This document shows, in pieces, positions 1-8,513 of a stretch of DNA of 33,956 bases; position 1 is the stretch's first letter, and each line of letters opens with the position of its first letter. The stretch is taken from positions 7,677 to 41,632 of the forward strand of contig DHIW01000098.1 in assembly GCA_002404015.1 (NCBI GenBank). The letters run 5' to 3'. A program made the position numbers and the translations under genes. The DNA is from Chloroflexi bacterium UBA4736 (GTDB lineage: Bacteria > Chloroflexota > Dormibacteria > Dormibacterales > Dormibacteraceae). A model generated the notes under the pieces. That model searched no databases and had not been told where the DNA came from. It saw only the letters and a program-made list of their open reading frames with translations.

Positions 1-578
1 TGGGTGACGTAGATGAAGGTCGCGGCAAGGGTCTGGTGCAGCTTCTGGAGGTTGATCCGGGTCTCCACGCGGAGGGCGGCATCGAGGTTGGACAGTGGCT
101 CGTCCAGCAGGAAGACCTGGGGATCGCGCACGATCGCGCGGCCGAGCGCGACGCGCTGGCGCTGGCCGCCAGAGAGCTGGCGCGGCTTGCGCTGGAGCAG
201 GTTGTCGAGGCCCAGGATCTTGGCCGCGTCCGTGACCTTTTTCTCGATCTCTGGCTTCGGCGTGCCGCGCATCTTCAGGCCGAAGGCCATGTTGTCGTAC
301 ACGCTCATGTGCGGGTAGAGGGCATACGACTGAAAGACCATGGCGATGTCGCGGTCGCGCGGGGGGACGTCGTTGACGACCCGGTCGCCGATCTTGATGT
401 CCCCCTCGGTGATCTCCTCCAGGCCCGCCAGCATGCGCAGCGCGGTGGATTTGCCGCAGCCGGAGGGACCGACCAGGACCATGAACTCCGTGTCCTTGAT
501 CTCGAGGCTCAGGTCGCTGACGGCGGCAGATTCGGCCTGGAAGCGCTTGGTGACGTGCTCGTAGGTGACTGATGCCAT
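1..578 (-). CDS. Carbohydrate ABC importer ATP-binding subunit (MalK/UgpC/MsmX-like), 3' end cut by window edge
   Basis: Cytoplasmic ATPase that would drive the sugar permeases encoded just upstream. The first 192 residues are visible. Walker A is GPSGCGKST, the Q-loop region reads [12 protein letters not shown], the ABC signature is LSGGQRQR, and Walker B with D-loop is [13 protein letters not shown]. The H-loop is just reached at the window edge (..TFIYVT then CA-). The C-terminal OB/TOBE regulatory domain expected for the MalK family (about 360 residues) lies outside the window. The ATG at 578 starts 11 nt after the preceding permease stop, so it is the last visible gene of the minus-strand operon that begins at 5503. 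MalK-type ATPases are often shared between several sugar importers, which fits the presence of two permease pairs here. Confidence 0.95.
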   Translation of the reverse strand, partial: MASVTYEHVTKRFQAESAAVSDLSLEIKDTEFMVLVGPSGCGKSTALRMLAGLEEITEGDIKIGDRVVNDVPPRDRDIAMVFQSYALYPHMSVYDNMAFGLKMRGTPKPEIEKKVTDAAKILGLDNLLQRKPRQLSGGQRQRVALGRAIVRDPQVFLLDEPLSNLDAALRVETRINLQKLHQTLAATFIYVT

Positions 579-589
579 CGCGGTAAATC

Positions 590-1399
590 CTAATCGATGA
601 AACCGGTGCCCAAGCCGCGCGCGTAGGTGTCGGCGAAGAACGCGCAGAGGAGCGCCACCGGGGCACCGCCGAGCAGGATGGCGGCGAATGTGAATCCGGG
701 GTCCTGGAGGTCGACGTTGAAGGCGCCGATGCCGCCCATCAGCGTGGTGTTCTCCGGGTGTCCGATGAATGTGAACGCGTACAGGAAGTCGTTGAAGACG
801 ACCGCGATCGCGAAGAGGCTCACGGCCGCCACCGCGGGCAGCGCCAGCGGCAACAGCACGTGGCGAAGGGTGGCCACGACGCCGGCCCCTTCCAGGCGGG
901 CGTGGTCGATCAGCTCGGGCGGCAGCGACCTGAAGAACGACCACATGACCCAGGTCGCGAAGGGGATCACCAGGCTCGGGTAAGTGATCATCAGCGCCAC
1001 CGGGGAGTCGATCAGGTGGAGTCGCGCCATCAGCCGCGCCAGGGGGACGAAGAGCACGCCTTGGGGCAGCAGGTAGGTCGCGAAGAAGGCGAGCACGATG
1101 CCCCGGCCCAGGGGAACGTCGAGAAACGCCAGCGCAAAGGCGGCCAGGCAGCTGCAGGCCAGGCTAAGCAGGATCGTCACGCCGGCGACCAGCACCGTGT
1201 TCAGGACCCAGTGGCCGAAGAGCGAGGAGTGGAGGAGGGCGCCGTAGTGGGCCAGGGTGGCGGCCTCCGGCCACCAGGGATTGCCCGACCCGACGGGGTC
1301 CTCGACGCCCTTCAGCGACACGACGAGCTCCCAGTAGATGGGGGCCAGGCAGAACCCCAGCATCGCCACCAGGAAAGCTGCCCGGGCTGCCCTGGTCAC
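590..1399 (-). CDS. Carbohydrate ABC permease, MalG type (second pair)
   Basis: 269-residue inner-membrane protein with about six hydrophobic helices, of the binding-protein-dependent transport permease family (BPD_transp_1). The cytoplasmic EAA-type coupling loop that docks on the ATPase is visible around residues 166-188 (HARLEGAG, then LLPLALP). It departs from the usual EAAxxDGA: the first two positions are D-H. The GTG start at 1399 overlaps the stop of the upstream MalF-like gene by 4 bp (GTGA), so the two are translationally coupled. It is a diverged paralogue of the permease at 2255-3154, and together the operon encodes two permease pairs for a single binding protein. Substrate is not deducible beyond sugar or sugar-like. 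Confidence 0.9.
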   Translation of the reverse strand: MTRAARAAFLVAMLGFCLAPIYWELVVSLKGVEDPVGSGNPWWPEAATLAHYGALLHSSLFGHWVLNTVLVAGVTILLSLACSCLAAFALAFLDVPLGRGIVLAFFATYLLPQGVLFVPLARLMARLHLIDSPVALMITYPSLVIPFATWVMWSFFRSLPPELIDHARLEGAGVVATLRHVLLPLALPAVAAVSLFAIAVVFNDFLYAFTFIGHPENTTLMGGIGAFNVDLQDPGFTFAAILLGGAPVALLCAFFADTYARGLGTGFID

Positions 1400-2253
1400 C
1401 GGCTCCTCAGAAGCCGCAGCACCACGAACAGCGCCGCGACGTAGACGGGAACCAGCGACATGGCGACGGCCGCGCCCACTCCGATGTCGCCCGCGCGGAG
1501 CGCCAGCTCGAACGAGAACGTGCTGACGATCTCGGTACGTCCGATCGGGCCGCCGCCGGTGAGGAGGTCCACGATCGCAAAGTCCCCGAAGGTGCCCAGC
1601 ACCGAGAGGACGGTCGCCAGCAGCAGGGCCGGACGCAGCAGCGGCAGCGTCACGTGCAGGAACCGGCGCAGCGCGGCGGCCTCGACCGAGGCCGCGTCCA
1701 GCACCTCAGCCGGGATCGAGCGCAGCCCGGCCAGGAGGAGCACGCCGAACAGGCCGCTCCCGTGCCACACGTTGACCAGCACGACGCTGGCCATGGGCGC
1801 GGTGCCGAGGAAGTCCACGGGCTGGCGGGTCACGTGCACCCCCTGGAGCAAGTAGTCGAGGGCTCCGTGCACGTTGGTCAGGAGGAAGTACCAGCCGATC
1901 GTCCCCATCACGACCGGGAACATGAAGGGCAGGAAGAGCAGCGCGTACACCAGCCGGCGGCCCGGGAAGGCACTGTTGAGCGCCAGGGCCATCCCGAGCC
2001 CCAGAGCCGCCTTGGCCACGGTGCTGGCCACCGTGTAGACGGCGGTGTTCGCAACCATCTGGTGGTACGTCGTGAGCCCGCCCAGGAACCGGAAGTTGGC
2101 AAGCCCCACGAAGCTGCCGTTCGTTCCCGGCGAGGCGTTGGTCAGGCTGAACCACGCCTCCAGGACGAGTGGGTAGGCCAGCACCCCCAGGCATAGGACG
2201 ACCGCGGGAGCGAGCAGGAGGCCGGCGAGCAGGGGTCGGCGGGCCCCGCCCAA
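1396..2253 (-). CDS. Carbohydrate ABC permease, MalF type (second pair)
   Basis: 285-residue membrane permease with about six helices; the N-terminal helix is at residues 9-30 and is followed by the typical LEAWFSLTNA segment. The coupling loop at about 186-205 reads DAASVEAA then a LHVTLPLLRP segment. The glycine that is nearly invariant in the EAA loop is alanine (A192), unlike the first-pair MalF at 3156-4076, which keeps EAARVDGA. The start is a TTG at 2253, one base after the stop of the preceding gene, with no better ATG or GTG ahead of the first helix. It forms the second transmembrane pair with the gene at 590-1399. Confidence 0.88.
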   Translation of the reverse strand: MGGARRPLLAGLLLAPAVVLCLGVLAYPLVLEAWFSLTNASPGTNGSFVGLANFRFLGGLTTYHQMVANTAVYTVASTVAKAALGLGMALALNSAFPGRRLVYALLFLPFMFPVVMGTIGWYFLLTNVHGALDYLLQGVHVTRQPVDFLGTAPMASVVLVNVWHGSGLFGVLLLAGLRSIPAEVLDAASVEAAALRRFLHVTLPLLRPALLLATVLSVLGTFGDFAIVDLLTGGGPIGRTEIVSTFSFELALRAGDIGVGAAVAMSLVPVYVAALFVVLRLLRSR

Positions 2254-2254
2254 G

Positions 2255-3154
2255 CTATCCCTTGACGGCGCCCGCCGTCATCCCGGCGACGAAGTAGTCG
2301 ACGAAGAACGAGTAGAGGAGCGCCACCGGTATGGAGCCCAGCAGAGCGGCCGCCATCAGCTGGCCCCAGAAGAACTCGTCGCCCTTGATGAGCTCGCTGG
2401 TGACACCCACCGGGATGGTCTTCATGGCGGTGTCGCTCATGAAGATCAGCGAGTAGAGGAACTCGTTCCAGGAGAGGGTGAAGGCGAACATGCCGGCGGA
2501 CAGGATCCCCGGCAGAGCCAGCGGGATCGCGATCCGGACCATCGCCTGCAGGCGGCTGGCGCCGTCCACCAGGGCCGCCTCCTCCAGCTCGCGGGGGATG
2601 CCCCGGAAGTAGCCCATCAGGAGCCAGGTGCAGAAGGGGATCAGGAAGGTCGGGTAGGTCAGGATCAGCGACCAGTAGTTGTTGAAGAGGTGCAGCTGCG
2701 TGATCACGAAGGCCAGCGGCAAGAAGAGCAGCGTCGGCGGCACCAGGTACGTGATGAACACCCCCCAGCCGATGGCCGTCGAGCCCCGGTAACGCAGGCG
2801 GGCGAGCGAGTACCCGGCCAGGATGCTGCACAGCAGCGAGATCGTGGTGGAGACGATCGCCACGATGGCGGTGTTCAGGCTCCAGCGCAGGAAGTTCGTC
2901 TTCCCGAGCAGGTTGCCGTAATGGTCCAGCGTCGGCTGGATGACGAACAGCGGGTTGCGCGTGTGGTCCAGCAACTCGGAGTCGCTCTTGATCGAGGTGA
3001 TCGCCATCCAGTAGAAGGGGAAAAGCGTGATGAAGATGAAGACCAGGACCGGGATGTAGACCCTGAACGTGCGGCCGAGCAGCGTGTCGCCGATCTCGTG
3101 CTTCGACTTCCCGTAGCGCTTGCTGCGCCCGATCACCGCGCGGGTGGCGGCCAC
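2255..3154 (-). CDS. Carbohydrate ABC permease, MalG type (first pair)
   Basis: 299-residue inner-membrane permease. A basic N-terminus (about 30 residues) precedes the first helix (residues 32-50), and about six helices follow. A canonical EAA loop is at 192-199 (EAALVDGA) followed by IAIPLALP, which docks on the MalK-like ATPase. The GTG start at 3154 lies one base from the TGA stop of the MalF-type partner upstream. Being closest to the binding-protein gene and having intact coupling loops, this pair (2255-4076) is the likely primary channel for the lipoprotein at 4103-5503. Confidence 0.92.
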   Translation of the reverse strand: MAATRAVIGRSKRYGKSKHEIGDTLLGRTFRVYIPVLVFIFITLFPFYWMAITSIKSDSELLDHTRNPLFVIQPTLDHYGNLLGKTNFLRWSLNTAIVAIVSTTISLLCSILAGYSLARLRYRGSTAIGWGVFITYLVPPTLLFLPLAFVITQLHLFNNYWSLILTYPTFLIPFCTWLLMGYFRGIPRELEEAALVDGASRLQAMVRIAIPLALPGILSAGMFAFTLSWNEFLYSLIFMSDTAMKTIPVGVTSELIKGDEFFWGQLMAAALLGSIPVALLYSFFVDYFVAGMTAGAVKG

Positions 3155-3155
3155 C

Positions 3156-4076
3156 TCAGTCCTCTCTCCGGAGACCGATCAGCACGCCCGCCACGATGAC
3201 CGCGAGCAGCGGGAACAGGACCAGCGAGATGGCGGCTCCGATCCCGATGTAGCCGCCGTTGACGCCGATCTGAAAAGCCCAGGTGGAGAGCATGCATGTG
3301 CTGTTGTAGGGGGCGCAGTTGGTCAGCACGTAGGGCAGTGTGAAGTCGCCGAACGTGAGGATGGTGGAGAGCAGGAGGACGACCGCCAGGATCGGCCGCA
3401 GCATCGGGACGGTGATCGACCGGAACTGCTGGAATCGGGACGCGCCGTCCACCCTGGCCGCCTCGTAGAGCTCGACGGGGATCGTCTGCAGGCCGGCCAG
3501 GAACGATATCCCGAAGAAGGGGATACCGCGCCAGGTATTGACGATCATGAGGGAGATCAGCGCGCTGTTGGTGGTGCCCAGCCAGTTGACGCCGTTGCTG
3601 TGGAGGTAGTGGACCGAGACCCAGTTCACGACGCTGAACGTGGGGTCGAACATCCACCGCCAGGCCAGCGTGCTCAGCACGCTGGGGATGATGAACGGCA
3701 GCAGCAGTGCCGCCCGCACGAACCGCTGGGCGGGGAACACCTGGTTCAGCAGCAGCGCCATCACGAGGCCGAGGCTGAGCTTGGCGACCGTCGTCACGGC
3801 GGCATAGGACATCGTGTTGATGAAGGACTGGATGAAGACGGTGTCGCTGCGCTCGAAAGCGTAGTTGCGGAGGCCGATGAAGTGGCCGTCGACGCCGATC
3901 TGGGCGTTGGTCACGGAGAGCCAGATCCCAAAGAGAAACGGATAGGCCAGGAAGATGACCAGCAGCAGCAGCATGGGCAAGAGCAGCAGGTAGCCGAGGG
4001 GGGCCTCGCGGTCGAGGATTTTGACGCGAGGCCCCAGCAGGCCCTTGGACTCCAGGTTGCGGATCGCGGCGCCCAC
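3156..4076 (-). CDS. Carbohydrate ABC permease, MalF type (first pair)
   Basis: 306-residue inner-membrane permease. A cytoplasmic N-terminal stretch of about 27 residues leads into a strongly hydrophobic helix (residues 28-50), followed by further helices to about six in total. The EAA loop is canonical at 205-212 (EAARVDGA) and is followed by ITVPMLRP. The GTG at 4076 is the only start close to the first helix. It lies 26 nt downstream of the binding-protein gene and 1 nt upstream of the MalG partner, so the genes form one operon. Family: CUT1 sugar ABC importers; substrate unknown. Confidence 0.92.
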   Translation of the reverse strand: MGAAIRNLESKGLLGPRVKILDREAPLGYLLLLPMLLLLVIFLAYPFLFGIWLSVTNAQIGVDGHFIGLRNYAFERSDTVFIQSFINTMSYAAVTTVAKLSLGLVMALLLNQVFPAQRFVRAALLLPFIIPSVLSTLAWRWMFDPTFSVVNWVSVHYLHSNGVNWLGTTNSALISLMIVNTWRGIPFFGISFLAGLQTIPVELYEAARVDGASRFQQFRSITVPMLRPILAVVLLLSTILTFGDFTLPYVLTNCAPYNSTCMLSTWAFQIGVNGGYIGIGAAISLVLFPLLAVIVAGVLIGLRRED

Positions 4077-4102
4077 TTGTCTCGGCTAGCCCCTACCCGA
4101 GA

Positions 4103-5503
4103 CTACGCGGCAGACTCGTAGATCCTCTTGAGCTTCTGCTCTGCGTCCGCGATGGCGGTCTTGGCGTCACCCGAGGTGCAGGCCTTGGCGAACATGTCCA
4201 CGATCACGAACTGGACCTGGGACTGGGCCGTGGCCTTGCTCGGCTGAGCCGGCCAGCCCGGCCACTTCCCTGTGCCCACCACGTCCTGGAAGGCTTTCAG
4301 CTTCTTGTCGGTGGTGAAGATGTCGGCGCTGGCCAGCTTCGAGAAGGGGCCCGCGTTGTAGCCGACGGAAGCGTTCAGCCACTTGGTGTAGTTCGCCGGC
4401 TGCATCACGTAGTTGAGGAAGGCCTTGCAGGTGTCGGCCTCCTGCGTCCACTTCATGATCGCGTGGTTGAAGATCAGGTTCAGGGTCTCGAGGCCCTGGG
4501 GGCCCTTGGGCATGGGCGCGTTGTCGGTGACCGCCGCGAACTTGTGGTTGGTGTCGTTCTTGTAGACCTCCTTGATGTAGATGGAGGCCCCGTTGAGCGT
4601 CGCGGTGATCAGGCCGGAGTGGTAGGCCTGGTTGTTGTCAGGGTCGAGCCAGCTCAGCGTGTTCTGCGAGATGTACTGGTTCTTGAAGGTGTCGATGGCC
4701 CAGTTGACGGCGGCCAGCGTCTCCTTGGAGTTGATGGTGACCTTCTTGCCGTCAGAGCTGACCTCGCGGCCTCCGAAGTCCCAGAGGACCGGGTACCACA
4801 TCGTGATCGCGTCGCCGTAGGCGTGGCCCAGGCTGACCGCGATCGGAGCCAGGCTCTTGCTCTTCAGCGCCTTGCCGGCTGCGGCCAGCTCGTCCCAGGT
4901 CGTGAAGAACTTGGTCAGCCCGCCCTGCTGCCAGAGGTCGGTGCGGTAGCTCCAGGCGTTGGGCACCTGGCAGTAAGGGATGCCGAGGTACTTGCTGCCC
5001 ACCTTGCAGAAGGCGTCGTTGACCGAGTTGACGGTGCCCAACTGGCTCTTGAGGGTGTTGACGAAGTCCGTCACGTCGAGGATCGCGGTGTCGTAGAGGT
5101 GCGGCCAGCCGTACTGCATCTGGATGATGTCGGGCCCGCTGCCGGACTCGACTGAGGCGGCCGTCTTGGGCTGCAGCTGGTCGCCGCTGACCGTCTGGAT
5201 GGTGACCGTCACGTTGTTGGCCTGCGAGAACTCCGCCGCCTGGCGCTTGAACTCGTCGTCGGCCGCCGGCACGAAGCTCACCCACTGCAGGAGCTGGACC
5301 TTGGCCCCCGCCCGCGCCTTCGGGATGGTGCCGGTGGCGGTCGTCGTGGAGGTTCCGTTACCTGCCGAACTGCCCCCGCAGGCCTCGAGCAGGGCGGGCC
5401 CAACTGCCAAGCTGCCGGCCGCGATGCCGGCCTGCTTGAGGAACTCCCGCCGGTCCCACACCGGCGACCAACCCGACGGCTGCGGCTTGCTTTGATCGGC
5501 CAT
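4103..5503 (-). CDS. Carbohydrate ABC importer solute-binding lipoprotein (Tat-type signal)
   Basis: 466-residue extracellular substrate-binding protein of the SBP_bac_1 family. A twin-arginine-like segment (DRREFLKQ, residues 17-24) precedes a hydrophobic stretch and a lipobox LEAC with Cys42 as the predicted lipidation site, followed by a Ser/Gly/Thr-rich linker to about residue 60. The mature part starts KVQLLQWVSF and continues with a two-lobed sugar-binding fold (for example the DIIQMQYGWP segment). It is the first gene of the minus-strand operon. Unlike most genes here it has a clear Shine-Dalgarno sequence (AGGAGG at 5514-5509, 5 nt from the ATG at 5503), hence a leadered mRNA. It would deliver substrate to one or both permease pairs downstream. 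Confidence 0.93.
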   Translation of the reverse strand: MADQSKPQPSGWSPVWDRREFLKQAGIAAGSLAVGPALLEACGGSSAGNGTSTTTATGTIPKARAGAKVQLLQWVSFVPAADDEFKRQAAEFSQANNVTVTIQTVSGDQLQPKTAASVESGSGPDIIQMQYGWPHLYDTAILDVTDFVNTLKSQLGTVNSVNDAFCKVGSKYLGIPYCQVPNAWSYRTDLWQQGGLTKFFTTWDELAAAGKALKSKSLAPIAVSLGHAYGDAITMWYPVLWDFGGREVSSDGKKVTINSKETLAAVNWAIDTFKNQYISQNTLSWLDPDNNQAYHSGLITATLNGASIYIKEVYKNDTNHKFAAVTDNAPMPKGPQGLETLNLIFNHAIMKWTQEADTCKAFLNYVMQPANYTKWLNASVGYNAGPFSKLASADIFTTDKKLKAFQDVVGTGKWPGWPAQPSKATAQSQVQFVIVDMFAKACTSGDAKTAIADAEQKLKRIYESAA

Positions 5504-5608
5504 CTGGCCCTCCTCTCTCGGGATTCCCTTATCGCATAGGTGAGCGGGAACGCCTGCACCCGGCTGGCGGCAATCCTAACACCGGCTCTGCTAGCCTCCA
5601 AGCCGCGT
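5504..5608. promoter_or_regulatory. Divergent intergenic region between sugar ABC operon and SAF-domain dehydrogenase
   Basis: 105 bp separate the two divergent start codons. On the minus side the binding-protein gene has a purine-rich AGGAGG 5 nt ahead of its ATG. On the plus side TAGCCT (5592-5597) lies 11 nt before the ATG at 5609, with no Shine-Dalgarno sequence, which looks like a -10 box of a nearly leaderless transcript. I see no convincing -35 boxes or operator palindrome. Confidence 0.45.
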
Positions 5609-6952
5609 ATGTACCTGGCCGAGCTGGAGCGGCTCAAGGACAATCCGGCGAAGGTCGGGGTGGTCGGCGTCGGCCGGATGGGCCGGGGCATCGTCGACCA
5701 GATCTCGACCATGACGGGACTCCGGGTCAGGGCGCTGGCCGACGTTGACGCTGAGCGGGCGCTGCTCGGGTTCACAGAGAACGGCTGGGCGCGGGACCAG
5801 GTCATCGTCACCGACAACCTGGCCGACGCCAATGACGCGATCAGCTCAGACCGGGCTGTCGCCACCAGCGACGCCCTCCTGCTGCCCCAGCTGGCGCTGG
5901 ACGCCGTGGTGGAGGCGACCGGGGTGCCCGAGGTCGGGGCTGAGGTCGCCGCCAGCTCCATCGAGCACCGTCACCACACGGTGATGCTGAACGTGGAGGC
6001 CGACGTCGTGATCGGGCCGCTGCTGGCGGAGAGGGCGAGGGAGGCGGGCGTGGTGTACACGCTGGCGGCGGGCGACCAGCCAGGCGCCATCTTCGAGATG
6101 GCGGAGTGGGCGCGCTGTCTCGGATTCGAGATCGTGTGCGCCGGCCGGGGCACGGTCCTCTTCCCCGACGATCACCACGCCACGCCGGAGAAGTACGCGG
6201 AGATCGCGGCCCGGAACCGGATGAACCCCAAGATGTACAACGAGTTCCGCGACGGCACCAAGTCGCAGCTGGAGATGGTCGCGGTCTCCAACGTGCTGGG
6301 GATGCCGCCCGCCAGGCGGGGCATGCACGAGCCCTTCTGCAAGTGGCAGGACCTGGGCAAGGTCTTCGCGCTCAAGGCGGACGGCGGCCTGCTCGCGCGC
6401 TCGGGAGTCGTGGACATGGCCAATGCGGTGGACAAGTCGGGAGAGTACGTCCACGACGACAAGGTCTTTCCCGGCGTCTTCGTGGTGGTCACCTCCCCGC
6501 ACCCCGGTGTGCGCTCCGCGATGTCGGCGCTGTTCGAGCCCGGCTTCGGCGGCACCGCCCAGCAGTGGGGCCCCAACTGGGGGCTGTTCCGCCCCTACCA
6601 CCTGGCCTGTGTCGAGGTGCCCATGTCGGTCGTCCGGGCCATCGTCCAGGGCCGCCCCACCGGCGAGCTGAAGGCCGGCATGGTAGCGGAGCTGGTGGCG
6701 GTGGCCAAGCGCGACCTGGCGCCCGGCGACGAGCTGGACGGCGGCGGCGGCTACACCGTGTACGGCCTCAGCGAGCGCGTGGAGGTGGCGCGCTCGGAGC
6801 GGCTGCTGCCGTTCGGCTTCGCGTACTCGGGGCGCGTCATCCGGCCGGTCAAGGCGGACCAGGCGCTCTCCTGGGAGGACGTGGAGGTGGACACTTCCAC
6901 GCCGCTGTTCGAGATGCGCCAGGAGCAGGACAGGCTGTTCGATCGGGGCTAG
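5609..6952 (+). CDS. NAD(P)-dependent dehydrogenase with C-terminal SAF domain (COG4091-like)
   Basis: 447-residue cytoplasmic protein. The N-terminus holds a Rossmann dinucleotide-binding motif (VGVVGVGRMGRGIV, about residues 15-28), and the middle resembles the homoserine-dehydrogenase/Gfo-Idh-like fold (DAVVEATGVPEVG; MLNVEADVVIGPLL). The last about 110 residues (GELKAGMVAELVAVAKRDLA onward, with GYTVYGL) look like a SAF domain. This architecture is that of COG4091, called predicted homoserine dehydrogenases with SAF domain; real substrates are poorly known and are probably sugar- or polyol-derived acids. An upstream ATG at 5540 would add 23 residues rich in Leu/Ala with no family resemblance, so I chose 5609. 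Divergent from a sugar ABC importer, suggesting a catabolic link (inference). Confidence 0.82.
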   Translation: MYLAELERLKDNPAKVGVVGVGRMGRGIVDQISTMTGLRVRALADVDAERALLGFTENGWARDQVIVTDNLADANDAISSDRAVATSDALLLPQLALDAVVEATGVPEVGAEVAASSIEHRHHTVMLNVEADVVIGPLLAERAREAGVVYTLAAGDQPGAIFEMAEWARCLGFEIVCAGRGTVLFPDDHHATPEKYAEIAARNRMNPKMYNEFRDGTKSQLEMVAVSNVLGMPPARRGMHEPFCKWQDLGKVFALKADGGLLARSGVVDMANAVDKSGEYVHDDKVFPGVFVVVTSPHPGVRSAMSALFEPGFGGTAQQWGPNWGLFRPYHLACVEVPMSVVRAIVQGRPTGELKAGMVAELVAVAKRDLAPGDELDGGGGYTVYGLSERVEVARSERLLPFGFAYSGRVIRPVKADQALSWEDVEVDTSTPLFEMRQEQDRLFDRG

Positions 6953-6973
6953 ACTCCCGCGACGAGACTGCGG

Positions 6974-7342
6974 GTGCCCCTGGTGGCGGTGGGGGTCGTA
7001 GTCCCGCTGTACGCGGCGGCGTTCACGATCGTCTGGGTACGCCGCAAGGTGGACGTTCCTTTCGGCCTGCTGCTTTTCCAAATGATCGGAACCGCGGCCT
7101 TCATAGTGGCGACGTCGAGGAACCCGGCGCTGCGCGGCGCTCGGCTCATCAAGCCCCGCTACCTCCCGATCGTAGTGTCGGCCCTTGTGGCCTGGCTGCT
7201 GGTGATGCTGATATTGCCGCCGTCGCTCGCCTCGCCGCTTGAGCCGGCCGCGGGGTTCGCTCTGCTTGACTTCCCCCTCGTCATCCTCTGTTGCGTAGTG
7301 GTTGCCTCCAGGTCGCGAGGCGCTTTGCAGCAACAGAGCTGA
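6974..7342 (+). CDS. Small membrane protein, unknown function
   Basis: About 122 residues with roughly four hydrophobic segments (residues 3-21, 30-46, 63-82, 92-111) separated by short basic loops (WVRRK, LIKPRY), so a polytopic inner-membrane protein. I do not recognise a family. The start is uncertain. GTG at 6974 is used here, but a TAGACT -10-like hexamer overlaps the stop of the preceding gene at 6950-6955, and the first codon 6 nt after it in this frame is ACG (6962), with CTG at 6968. It lies 21 nt after the dehydrogenase and ends convergent to the acyl-CoA dehydrogenase gene. Confidence 0.6.
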   Translation: MPLVAVGVVVPLYAAAFTIVWVRRKVDVPFGLLLFQMIGTAAFIVATSRNPALRGARLIKPRYLPIVVSALVAWLLVMLILPPSLASPLEPAAGFALLDFPLVILCCVVVASRSRGALQQQS

Positions 7343-7391
7343 GCTCGATGCGCCCTCCGGGCTGAGGCTGTTCAGTGTGTGCGGTCGGGGC

Positions 7392-8513
7392 TCAGCTCCC
7401 GGCCGCCTCGTCGCGGCCCAGCAGCTGGCGGGCGATGATCACCCGCTGGATGTGGGCTGTCCCCTCGTAGATCTGCATCCCCTTGGCGTCCCGCCAGTAC
7501 CGCTCCACCGGGTACTCGTTGGAGTAGCCGCGGCCGCCGTGGATCAGGATCGCCTGGTCGGCGGCGCGCAGCGCCGCCTCGGTACAGAAGAGCTTGGCCA
7601 CCGCCACGGCCAGGGCGTTGTCCTGGCCGCTGTCGCGCAGCCAGGCCGCCTCCCGCACCAGCAGCCGGGCGGCGGCCCCATCGGCGGCCATGTCGGCCAG
7701 GGCAGCCTGGATCATCTGGAAGTCACCGATCCGGCGACCGAACTGGCGCCGCTTGCGGGCGAAGTCCACCGAGGCGTCCAGGCAGGCCTGGAGCACGCCC
7801 AGCGCGCCCGCCGCGACCCCCAGCCGGCCGTGGCCGAGCGCGCCCATAGCGACCTTGAACCCCGCCCCCGGCTCGTCCAGGATGGCCGTCGCCGGCAGCC
7901 GCATGTCCGCGAACTCGAGGAGGGCGTGGTTGGAGCCGCGGTGGCCGAGCTCGCGGCCGGCCATCGGCCGGCGGCCGAACCCGGGCGTGTCGGTGGGCGC
8001 CACGAAGGCCGTGAGGCCTTCCTCCGCCTGCGCGAACAGAAGAGCCACGTCGGCGACGCCCCCGTTGGTGATCCAGTGCTTGGTTCCCGTGATCGCCCAG
8101 CCATCACCGGTGTGGACGGCGCGAGTCTTCAGGGCCTTGGCGTCGGAGCCGGCCTCCGGCTCGGTCAGCGCGTAGCAGCCCAGTGCCTCGGCGCTGGCCA
8201 GGCGGGGCAGCCACTCCCGCTTCTGCGCCGCGGAGCCCCAGTCGACCAGGCACCTGGCGACCAGCCCGACCTGGACGGTGAGGCAGCCGCGCACCGATGA
8301 GTCAACGCGGCCCAGCTCCTCGTAGATGAGCGACATGGGGAGAGCGCCGAGAGAGTGGTCGAGGAGCCCCCGGCGGGCCAGCTCCGCGATTACGTCGCGG
8401 CTGAAGACCCCCTCCTCGTCCGCCCTTCGGGCGAGCGGCGCGACCACCTCCGTCGCTGCCTGCCGGGCTCGGCCCTGGACCTCGAGCAGCCCGGGACCCA
8501 GGGCGAAGTCCAT
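7392..8513 (-). CDS. Acyl-CoA dehydrogenase
   Basis: 373-residue FAD-dependent flavoenzyme that would introduce an alpha,beta double bond into an acyl-CoA and pass electrons to ETF. The three ACAD regions are in order: helical N-domain (FALGPGLLEVQGRARQ), middle beta-domain with CYALTEPEAGSDA and TGTKHWITNGG, and C-terminal helical domain with RRQFGRRIGDFQMIQ. The catalytic glutamate is expected in IYEGTAHIQR near the C-terminus, and it is present. The ATG at 8513 overlaps the stop of the enoyl-CoA hydratase gene by one base (TGATG). Chain specificity cannot be read from the sequence; the neighbouring ligase and hydratase indicate a small beta-oxidation-like route. Confidence 0.93.
   Translation of the reverse strand: MDFALGPGLLEVQGRARQAATEVVAPLARRADEEGVFSRDVIAELARRGLLDHSLGALPMSLIYEELGRVDSSVRGCLTVQVGLVARCLVDWGSAAQKREWLPRLASAEALGCYALTEPEAGSDAKALKTRAVHTGDGWAITGTKHWITNGGVADVALLFAQAEEGLTAFVAPTDTPGFGRRPMAGRELGHRGSNHALLEFADMRLPATAILDEPGAGFKVAMGALGHGRLGVAAGALGVLQACLDASVDFARKRRQFGRRIGDFQMIQAALADMAADGAAARLLVREAAWLRDSGQDNALAVAVAKLFCTEAALRAADQAILIHGGRGYSNEYPVERYWRDAKGMQIYEGTAHIQRVIIARQLLGRDEAAGS

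Noticed and set aside
5846..7333. Long minus-strand open frame (495 codons) opposite the SAF-domain dehydrogenase
   Set aside because: Low-complexity His/Arg/Gly/Ala/Val-rich translation with no family motifs; a typical antisense shadow in very GC-rich DNA. The plus strand has clear domains.
7336..7398. Inverted repeat GAGCTGAGC (7336-7344) / GCTCAGCTC (7390-7398) as a bidirectional terminator
   Set aside because: The 45-nt loop and overlap with both coding ends make a functional terminator doubtful; may be chance.
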